DNA of 5,064 nt, from NCBI GenBank assembly GCA_030530045.1, contig JAUMVS010000113.1, positions 1-5,064 on the forward strand, given 5' to 3'. The DNA comes from Phoenicibacter congonensis. GTDB taxonomy: Bacteria; Actinomycetota; Coriobacteriia; Coriobacteriales; Eggerthellaceae. Made by a program: the position numbers and the translations under genes. The notes below the pieces were generated by a model. That model had not been told where the DNA came from. It was given only the letters and a program-made list of their open reading frames with translations, and did not search any database. This document shows, one piece after another, positions 1-5,064 of the stretch (its first letter is position 1; each line of letters begins with the position of its first letter).

Positions 1-1
1 C

Positions 2-127
2 CTCATTGTAGGTCGCCGCACTGGCAAAGAGGTTCGCTACCGCGCAGCCGACACAATCGCTGCACGCACACTCCACGATGCAATCGAAAAAATGCTTGCG
101 ATTTCTTGCCCGGTAAACAACCTTTAA
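2..127 (+). CDS. ArsR/SmtB-family transcriptional repressor, C-terminal fragment (5' end outside window)
   Basis: An open frame enters from the left edge and ends at TAA 125-127, leaving 41 residues. It begins LIVGRRTGKEVRYRAAD, which has the form of the winged-helix wing of ArsR/SmtB repressors: a Gly-Leu-Ile/Val, then a basic beta-hairpin ending in a Tyr-Arg strand. A helix follows (about residues 18-35, TIAARTLHDAIEKMLAI), matching the C-terminal dimerisation helix, and the protein ends SCPVNNL. A Cys-Pro right after this helix recurs in a subgroup of ArsR-like regulators. A single Cys is not enough to call a metal site. The DNA-recognition helix and any N-terminal sensor residues lie outside the window. 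The gene runs in the same direction as the ABC pair 192 bases downstream, so it may regulate it, but a possible terminator lies between them. A PadR or MarR protein is less likely, because the wing is short and the tail lacks their long C-terminal helices. Confidence 0.7.
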   Translation, partial: LIVGRRTGKEVRYRAADTIAARTLHDAIEKMLAISCPVNNL

Positions 128-164
128 CGCAACAAATTTCTAACACTATATATGTAGCCAAATG

Positions 165-191
165 GCACATGCTCGTCATTGCGCTTTTTTT
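165..191 (+). terminator. Possible rho-independent terminator after the ArsR-type gene
   Basis: GCA (165-167) and ATG (169-171) pair with CAT (177-179) and TGC (180-182) around a five-base loop, with C168 bulged. This six-pair stem is followed by GC and then seven T at 185-191. The site lies about 40 bases after the regulator's stop codon, as expected for its terminator. The stem is short and bulged, so termination may be partial and read-through into the ABC genes is possible. Confidence 0.4.
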
Positions 192-228
192 ACGGAAAAA
201 TTTAGAGAGGAATAAGGAACAAACTGTC

Positions 229-266
229 GCAAAACTACACCTTCTGTTGCAGTTTTTTGCAAAACT
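229..266 (+). promoter_or_regulatory. Half-site cluster upstream of the ABC operon, candidate operator
   Basis: GCAAAACT occurs twice as a direct repeat, at 229-236 and 259-266, 30 bases apart (about three helical turns). Between them, AGTTTT (251-256) forms an inverted repeat with AAAACT (261-266): six perfect base pairs around TTGC. It can also pair with AAAACT at 231-236. These repeats are seen directly. Their position, 54 bases or more ahead of the first ABC start and after a possible terminator, suits an operator for the upstream ArsR-type regulator or another factor. That role is inference. A CATAAT at 291-296 could be a -10 box, but I see no good -35 at the right spacing, so no promoter is called. 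Confidence 0.3.
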
Positions 267-319
267 CAAAGGCGTTTAAAAAGTTAGTCGCATAATGAGT
301 AACTCAACGAAAGAATGAC

Positions 320-2083
320 ATGTTAAAGCTATTTAAGTATCTAAAGAAAAGAGAATGGGTGTACCTGGTGTGTGCACTCATTTTTGTTGTGGCAGGCGTC
401 GGCTTCGACTTGACACTGCCCGACTACATGCGCGAAATCACGACGCTCGTGCAAACTGAAGGCAGCGCGTTGAGCGACGTGCTCATCGCGGGCGGGAAAA
501 TGCTCGCTTGCGCGTTCTTGAGCCTGGCAACCACTTTTATTGTCGGCTACTTCTCGGCAAAAGTTGCAGCAGGCCTCGCGCTCACCCTCCGCGAAAAAGT
601 GTTCTTCAAAACGATTGATTTCTCAAAAGCAGAAATGTCGAAGTTCAGCGTCGCGAGCCTCATCACCAGAACGACAAACGACGTGCAACAAATCCAGCTC
701 ACGATTGCAATTGGTTTGCAGGCAGTTTGCCGCGCGCCAATCATGGCAATTTGGGCAGCGCTCAAAATCATGAATAAAAGCTGGCAGTGGGGCGCAATCA
801 CCGCAGGTGCAGTTGTTATTCTCGTGTTCGTCATGGGAACAGTGACCGCAATCGTCATGCCAAAATTCCGCATGATGCAAAAACTCACCGACAACCTGAA
901 CAAGGTGTCGCGCGAGAACCTGACCGGCATTCGTGTCGTTCGCGCCTACAACGCTCAAGACTACCAGCAAGCAAAATTCGAGAAGGCAAACGACGACCTC
1001 ACAAGCACACAGCTTTTCACATCGCGCCGCATGTCACTCATGTTCCCAACTGTGTCGCTCGTAATGTCGGGCCTCACGCTTGCAATCTATTGGTCGGGCG
1101 TTTTCATCATTAACGATGCCGCGTTCCCACAGCGACTCTCGCTTTTTAGCGACATGGTCGTGTTTAGCTCCTACGCAATCCAAATCGTAATGTCGTTCAT
1201 GATGATTGTTATGGTTTTCGTTCTCGTGCCTCGTGCAATGGTAGCTGCGAAAAGAATTGATGAAGTTGTTAAAACTGAGTCGTCGATTAAAGGTGGCGCC
1301 GACGATGCAGAAAATGCTTCTGAGCAGGGCACAATCAAGTTTAAAAACGTTACGTTTAAATACCCTGACGCTGAAGAAGCAATTTTGCACGACATCAACC
1401 TTAACATTAAGAAGGGCGAAACAGTTGCTTTCATTGGATCCACTGGTAGTGGCAAATCGACCCTCATTCAGCTGATTCCTCGCTTCTATAATTGCACCGA
1501 GGGTGAAATTCTTGTTGACGGAATCGACGTAAATTCGCTCACGTTAAAATCGCTTCGCGACAAAGTAGGTTTCGTTTCGCAAAAGCCAATTCTGTTTAAA
1601 GGGACAATTGAAGACAATGTTGCCTATGGCACTGAGGGTGAAATTGACGAGGCGAAGGTGAAAGAAGCTCTCGACATCGCGATGGCTTCCGAGTTTGTTT
1701 TCGCCGACCCTAAAGGAATCAAGCAGGATGTTTCCCAAGCAGGAAGCAATTTTTCGGGCGGACAAAAACAGCGACTTTCAATTGCTCGCGCAGTTTACAA
1801 AAACCCTGAGATTTTCATTTTCGACGACTCTTTCTCGGCGCTCGACTACAAAACCGACCGTGCGCTGAGAAAAGCTCTCGCAGAAAAAACAAAAGACTCG
1901 ACAAAATTAATCGTTGCCCAGCGCATCGGAACAATCATGGACGCCGACCAAATTTTCGTGCTCGACGAGGGCAGAATTGTTGGTCACGGCACACACAGCG
2001 AACTTCTCAAGACTTGCGAAGTTTACAAAGAAATTGCCCAGTCTCAGTTGTCAGAGGAGGAGCTTGAGAATGCCTCAAGATAA
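320..2083 (+). CDS. Heterodimeric ABC exporter, subunit with degenerate ATP site (half-transporter, 587 aa)
   Basis: This is an inner-membrane ABC exporter half-molecule, with an N-terminal six-helix domain fused to an ATPase domain. Hydrophobic segments lie near residues 14-34, 56-78, 131-149, 157-180, 243-265 and 279-303. The ATPase domain starts near 338: A-loop Tyr348, Walker A GSTGSGKST 373-381, Q-loop Gln421, signature FSGGQ 478-482, Walker B IFIFD 498-502, D-loop SALD 506-509. Two catalytic positions are altered: Asp503 replaces the usual Glu after Walker B, and Gln534 (VAQRIGT) replaces the switch His. This is the known pattern of the degenerate subunit in heterodimers such as TM287/288 and LmrCD, so its partner should be the next gene. 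The length is normal for the family. ATG 320 is the only plausible start: an in-frame TGA sits at 296-298 and no other start codon lies between. Its ribosome site is weak (GAAAG at 309-313). Family knowledge suggests drug or lipid-like substrates, but the substrate is not readable here. Confidence 0.93.
   Translation: MLKLFKYLKKREWVYLVCALIFVVAGVGFDLTLPDYMREITTLVQTEGSALSDVLIAGGKMLACAFLSLATTFIVGYFSAKVAAGLALTLREKVFFKTIDFSKAEMSKFSVASLITRTTNDVQQIQLTIAIGLQAVCRAPIMAIWAALKIMNKSWQWGAITAGAVVILVFVMGTVTAIVMPKFRMMQKLTDNLNKVSRENLTGIRVVRAYNAQDYQQAKFEKANDDLTSTQLFTSRRMSLMFPTVSLVMSGLTLAIYWSGVFIINDAAFPQRLSLFSDMVVFSSYAIQIVMSFMMIVMVFVLVPRAMVAAKRIDEVVKTESSIKGGADDAENASEQGTIKFKNVTFKYPDAEEAILHDINLNIKKGETVAFIGSTGSGKSTLIQLIPRFYNCTEGEILVDGIDVNSLTLKSLRDKVGFVSQKPILFKGTIEDNVAYGTEGEIDEAKVKEALDIAMASEFVFADPKGIKQDVSQAGSNFSGGQKQRLSIARAVYKNPEIFIFDDSFSALDYKTDRALRKALAEKTKDSTKLIVAQRIGTIMDADQIFVLDEGRIVGHGTHSELLKTCEVYKEIAQSQLSEEELENASR
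2053..2062 (+). promoter_or_regulatory. Strong ribosome binding site that sets the start of the second ABC gene
   Basis: AGAGGAGGAG, with core AGGAGG at 2055-2060, lies nine bases before ATG 2070 and inside the last codons of the first ABC gene. It fixes the start at MPQDNEE. The same frame is open further upstream to an ATG at 1914, but that would add 52 residues read out of frame through the first ATPase domain, with no family resemblance. The site is far stronger than the one before the first gene. Confidence 0.85.
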
Positions 2084-3896
2084 CGAAGAGATTCAATTAC
2101 CAAAACGCCAGCGCCAGGGTGGACCTGGTCCAAAATTTGTTGGCGGCGAAAAAGCGAACAACTTTGGCTCTGCCATTAAAGAGCTTGCTCTCTACGCGAA
2201 AAAATGGCTGCCTGGAATCATAATTGCGGGCTTGCTCGCAATTGCAGGCTGCGTGTTAAACCTCGCAGGACCAGGCAAACTTTCAGAAATCACCGATGCG
2301 ATTACAGCTGGCATCACCGGCACAATCGACACCGATGCTGTTGTTAAAATCGCAATTGTTCTGCTTTGCATTTACATCGCAGCATGGCTTTGCAACTTCC
2401 TGCAAAGCTTCATCATGGCAACGGTTACGCAGAGGCTTTCTAAGCAGCTGCGTCGCGAAATTTCTGAGAAAATTGACCGCCTGCCACTGAAATATTTCGA
2501 TGGCACGACAGTCGGCAACATTATGTCGCGCATCTCTAACGACATCGACATGATCAGCCAAACGCTCAATCAAAGCCTGGGTCAGCTGATTTCTGCAATC
2601 GCAATGTTTGTCGGCTCGCTTTGGTGCATGTTCACAACGAACTGGATTTTGGCACTTTCCGGCGTTGGCGCATCAATTCTTGGCTTCGCAATCATGCTTT
2701 TCATCATTGGCAAGTCGCAGAAATACTTCAACCAGCAACAGCAAGCACTCGGCGTTCTGAACGGTCAAATTGAAGAGACCTATTCTGGCCACCCAGTCGT
2801 TAAAGCCTACAACGCCGAGGCTACAGTCAAAGACCACTTCCGCCAAATTAACGGCGAGCTTTACAATTGCGCCTGGAAGAGCCAGTTTATGAGCGGCCTC
2901 ATGCAGCCACTCATGGGTTTCGTTGGCAACCTTGGCTACGTCGTCGTTTGCGTCGTTGGCGCGGTTCTCACGATGTATGGCATCATTTCGTTCGGCGTAA
3001 TTGTCGCATTCATGATTTACGTTCGACAGTTCACGCAGCCTTTGAGCCAGTTTGCGCAGGCGGCTAACTCCTTGCAAAGCGCAGCTGCAGCTTCCGAGCG
3101 CGTGTTCGAAATCGTGAACGAAGACGAAATGGAAGAAGAAAGCAGCAAAATTCAGAAGCTCGACAACGTCAAAGGCATCGTCACATTCGAGCATGTTCGC
3201 TTCGGCTATGACCCAGAAGAAATCATCATCAAGGACTTCTCGACCGATGTTCAGCCTGGTCAGAAAATTGCAATCGTTGGCCCAACGGGTGCAGGCAAGA
3301 CTACGCTCATCAACTTGCTCATGCGCTTCTATGAAATTCAGGGCGGCAAGATTACCATCGAAGGAATCGACACTAAAGAGATTTCACGCGAAGCAATTCA
3401 CGACCAGTTCTGCATGGTTTTGCAAGACACTTGGATTTTCGACGGCACAATTAAAGAGAACATCGTTTACTCAAAAGAAGGTGTGACCGACGAGCAAGTC
3501 GTTGAAGCTTGCAAAGCGGTTGGCCTGCATCACTTCATTCAAACGCTGCCGCACGGCTACGACACAGTGCTAAACGACAACTCATCGCTCTCAGCCGGAC
3601 AGCGTCAGCTCGTAACAATCGCCCGTGCAATGATTAAAAATGCACCGATGCTCATCCTTGACGAAGCAACCTCAAGCGTTGACACAAGAACCGAGCAGCT
3701 GATCCAGCGCTCTATGGACGAGCTCATGGTCGACAGGACATCTTTTGTCATTGCTCACCGCCTCTCAACCATCAAGAATGCCGACAAGATTCTTGTAATG
3801 CAGCACGGCGAAATCGTTGAGCAAGGCAACCATCAAGAACTCCTTGCAGCTGGCGGCATCTACGCCGACCTCTACAACTCCCAGTTCGAGGAATAA
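2070..3896 (+). CDS. Heterodimeric ABC exporter, catalytic subunit (half-transporter, 608 aa)
   Basis: This is the second ABC exporter half-molecule, predicted to pair with the preceding gene product in the cytoplasmic membrane. A polar N-terminal extension (residues 1-32, rich in Gln, Lys, Pro and Gly, ending GGEKANN) precedes the first helix. Hydrophobic segments lie near 47-66, 92-118, 169-187, 192-213, 283-304 and 306-318. The ATPase domain starts near 370: A-loop Tyr380, Walker A GPTGAGKTT 404-412, Q-loop Gln452, signature LSAGQ 507-511, Walker B MLILD 527-531 with catalytic Glu532, D-loop SSVD 535-538, switch His563 (IAHRLST). Glu and His are intact, so this subunit supplies the Walker side of the active ATP site. 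Its own signature has Ala for the first Gly and would face the partner's degenerate Walker site. The gene overlaps the previous one by 14 bases, which suggests translational coupling and balanced synthesis. Lengths of 587 and 608 resemble the YfiB/YfiC-type pairs of Firmicutes, but I do not assign a symbol. Export of drugs or other amphiphiles is inferred from the family. Confidence 0.93.
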   Translation: MPQDNEEIQLPKRQRQGGPGPKFVGGEKANNFGSAIKELALYAKKWLPGIIIAGLLAIAGCVLNLAGPGKLSEITDAITAGITGTIDTDAVVKIAIVLLCIYIAAWLCNFLQSFIMATVTQRLSKQLRREISEKIDRLPLKYFDGTTVGNIMSRISNDIDMISQTLNQSLGQLISAIAMFVGSLWCMFTTNWILALSGVGASILGFAIMLFIIGKSQKYFNQQQQALGVLNGQIEETYSGHPVVKAYNAEATVKDHFRQINGELYNCAWKSQFMSGLMQPLMGFVGNLGYVVVCVVGAVLTMYGIISFGVIVAFMIYVRQFTQPLSQFAQAANSLQSAAAASERVFEIVNEDEMEEESSKIQKLDNVKGIVTFEHVRFGYDPEEIIIKDFSTDVQPGQKIAIVGPTGAGKTTLINLLMRFYEIQGGKITIEGIDTKEISREAIHDQFCMVLQDTWIFDGTIKENIVYSKEGVTDEQVVEACKAVGLHHFIQTLPHGYDTVLNDNSSLSAGQRQLVTIARAMIKNAPMLILDEATSSVDTRTEQLIQRSMDELMVDRTSFVIAHRLSTIKNADKILVMQHGEIVEQGNHQELLAAGGIYADLYNSQFEE

Positions 3897-3931
3897 GCGA
3901 ACTCAAAAAAAGGAAATGCAAACCAAGCATT

Positions 3932-3968
3932 AAGGCCGCAAGCATCAAGCCTGCGGCTTTTAAATTTT
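3932..3968 (+). terminator. Rho-independent terminator of the ABC exporter operon
   Basis: GCCGCA (3935-3940) pairs perfectly with TGCGGC (3952-3957). The stem is extended outwards by a G-T wobble and two A-T pairs (3932-3934 with 3958-3960), and the loop is 11 bases. A T-rich tail follows (TTTTAAATTTT, 3958-3968). The stem begins 36 bases after the TAA of the second ABC gene and closes the plus-strand operon. Confidence 0.8.
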
Positions 3969-4091
3969 CTTCACCGCCTCGCATGCCCCTCATTTTTATA
4001 ACGCCTATCGCTCGCCTCTTACCTAACAGAGAGTCAATCAAAATAGACTAAAAGTAACTAGCAAGATAAATTCCGAGGCATGAGCCGCAAT

Positions 4092-4119
4092 AAAAAAGCC
4101 GCGGAATTCCACGGCTTTT
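4092..4119 (-). terminator. Rho-independent terminator of aspS, possibly active in both directions
   Basis: AAAAGCCG (4094-4101) pairs with CGGCTTTT (4112-4119), continuing inwards through one imperfect position to GG (4103-4104) and CC (4109-4110) around AATT. Read on the minus strand, the imperfect position is a G-U wobble and the stem runs into six U, about 30 bases after the aspS stop, so it fits aspS best. On the plus strand the same position is a C-A mismatch, but a T-rich stretch also follows (4116-4134), so it could back up the ABC operon terminator. The 122 bases between the two terminators show no gene or recognisable motif. Confidence 0.82.
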
Positions 4120-4148
4120 GATGCTTTTTATTTTGTTGCCTTTAGCTT

Positions 4149-5064
4149 TTATGCAAGCTTAAGTGCAACTTCTTTCAGCTGGCGAGATGAAACCTCATTT
4201 GGAGCACCTGTCATTGGGCAAGATGCGCTTGAAGTCTTAGGGAACGCAATGATGTCACGAATTGAATCGGTGCCCGAGAGCAACATGATCAAACGGTCAA
4301 GACCAAGAGCGATGCCACCGTGTGGAGGGCAACCGTGGTCAAGAGCGCGAAGCATGTGGCCGAAGCGCTCGTCAATCTCTTCTTCCGAAAGACCAAAGAG
4401 ACGAAGAACGCGACGCTGCTCCTCAGAATTGTGAATTCTGATTGAGCCACCGCCAAGCTCGAAACCGTCCATAACGATGTCATATGCATAGGACTTGCAT
4501 GACAGAGGGTCGCTCTCGATTTTGTCCATGTCCTCCTCAGCTACGTGAGTGAATGGATGGTGCTCAGCAGCATATTTCTTTGTTTCTTCGTCCTGCTTGA
4601 ATGCTGGGAAGTCAACAACCCACAGGAACTTGTGGTCGCCCTTGTCGATGCCAAGGCGGTCAGCCATGTGAAGGCGAAGCGCGCTCAAAACTGCATTTGC
4701 AACCGCTGGTTTGTCAGCCGCGAACAGCAGAAGGTCGCCAGGCTCAACTTCCATTTCAGCCTTGAGAGCTGCGAACTCTTCGTCGGTAAAGAACTTGATA
4801 ATTGGCGATTTTTCCTCACCCGCTGTGGTGAAGGCAATCCAAGCCATGCCCTTTGCGCCGTTTTCAGCAGCGATATCGGCAAGCTTCTCGACGTCGCCGC
4901 GACTCCAGTCGCCAGCGCCTTTGCAGTTGATAGCTTTAACAATTCCGCCGCTTTGAGCAACAGAGCTAAACACCTTGAAGTTTGAATCTTTCACGATGTC
5001 GGTGATGTTGTGAAGTTCCATGCCGAAACGAACGTCAGGGCGGTCGCAACCGAAGCGGTCCATT
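4149..5064 (-). CDS. aspS: Aspartyl-tRNA synthetase, C-terminal half (5' part outside window)
   Basis: This is a cytoplasmic class II synthetase that charges tRNA-Asp with aspartate using ATP. The visible 304 residues begin at MDRFGCDRPDVRFGMEL, an internal conserved block of bacterial AspRS, so the Met at 5061-5063 is not the start. About half of a normal protein of some 590 residues lies beyond the right edge. Residues 20-135 of the fragment correspond to the GAD insertion domain found in bacterial AspRS and absent from archaeal and eukaryotic forms. After it come WVVDFPAF (148-155), HHPFTHVAEED (168-178), ELGGGSIRIHN (202-212), the class II motif 3 block GGIALGLDRL (249-258) with the ATP-binding Arg257, and the C-terminal FPKTSSASCPMTGAP (274-288). 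The stop is TAA at 4151-4149. The gene converges on the ABC operon and has its own terminator. The N-terminal anticodon-binding domain is not visible, so it cannot be judged whether the enzyme also charges tRNA-Asn. Confidence 0.97.
   Translation of the reverse strand, partial: MDRFGCDRPDVRFGMELHNITDIVKDSNFKVFSSVAQSGGIVKAINCKGAGDWSRGDVEKLADIAAENGAKGMAWIAFTTAGEEKSPIIKFFTDEEFAALKAEMEVEPGDLLLFAADKPAVANAVLSALRLHMADRLGIDKGDHKFLWVVDFPAFKQDEETKKYAAEHHPFTHVAEEDMDKIESDPLSCKSYAYDIVMDGFELGGGSIRIHNSEEQRRVLRLFGLSEEEIDERFGHMLRALDHGCPPHGGIALGLDRLIMLLSGTDSIRDIIAFPKTSSASCPMTGAPNEVSSRQLKEVALKLA

Noticed and set aside
147..152. TATATA as a -10 promoter element
   Set aside because: The best upstream match at -35 spacing (TTTAAC near 123-128) agrees at only about half the positions, and the region is AT-rich, so it is not distinguishable from chance.
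153..169. Imperfect palindrome TGT-A-GCCA-AA-TGGC-ACA as a regulator operator
   Set aside because: The arms are short, have a bulge and enclose only two bases. It sits just after the regulator stop, overlapping the probable terminator, far from the ABC start. There is not enough to call a site.
3..269. 88-codon minus-strand ORF across the ArsR tail and leader
   Set aside because: It is antisense to the regulator and runs through its stop codon, the probable terminator and the repeat cluster. It is Cys-rich with no recognisable domain and no supporting ribosome site.
1914..2069. Upstream extension of the second ABC gene to ATG 1914, giving a 660-residue protein
   Set aside because: The extra 52 residues are an out-of-frame reading of the first ABC gene's ATPase domain. 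A strong ribosome site directly precedes ATG 2070, and the family N terminus fits MPQDNEE.
2673..3194. 173-codon minus-strand ORF inside the second ABC gene
   Set aside because: It is a shadow of the coding strand. Its composition follows from the codon bias of the membrane domain opposite, and no family is recognisable.
3772..4041. 89-codon minus-strand ORF across the end of the ABC operon
   Set aside because: It spans the last codons of the second ABC gene and the operon terminator in antisense, with no ribosome site and no recognisable domain.
3969..4091. Possible small RNA or gene between the two convergent terminators
   Set aside because: No reading frame with a ribosome site, no promoter-like pair and no strong structure is visible. 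Short AGTC/GACT complementarity near 4030-4050 is too weak to report.
4545..4985. 146-codon plus-strand ORF opposite aspS
   Set aside because: It lies wholly antisense to a highly conserved synthetase region, and its sequence has no family resemblance.

Overview
The window reads as ordinary bacterial chromosome, with GC content near half by eye. It holds the tail of a small regulator, a two-gene ABC exporter operon and the 3' half of aspS. The AspRS fragment is the bacterial type with the GAD insertion. The style of the ABC pair and the Ile-Ser-Cys-Pro tail of the regulator are common in Firmicutes and in Coriobacteriia-type Actinobacteria. I lean weakly towards an Atopobium/Olsenella-like organism, but this is inference from protein flavour only. 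There are no mobile elements, CRISPR arrays, tRNAs or rRNAs.

Layout. Positions 2-127 (+) are the last 41 codons of an ArsR/SmtB-type repressor. Positions 128-319 are a non-coding gap with a probable weak terminator for the regulator and an AT-rich cluster of AAAACT/AGTTTT half-sites. Positions 320-2083 and 2070-3896 (+) encode two half-size ABC exporters, whose genes overlap by 14 bases. Positions 3897-4148 are the gap between convergent genes, with one good terminator facing each way. Positions 4149-5064 (-) are the C-terminal half of aspartyl-tRNA synthetase, cut by the window edge.

How the genes work together. The two ABC proteins almost certainly form one asymmetric heterodimer. The first has Asp in place of the catalytic Glu after Walker B and Gln in place of the switch His. 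The second has intact Glu and His but a deviant LSAGQ signature. Paired head to tail, they give one degenerate and one consensus ATP site, as in TM287/288, LmrCD and BmrCD. The upstream regulator may control the pair, making this a plausible inducible efflux unit. The substrate and inducer cannot be read from the sequence. aspS is an unrelated housekeeping gene on the opposite strand.

I see no undescribed system here. The most checkable points are the nucleotide-site asymmetry and the candidate operator in the leader.
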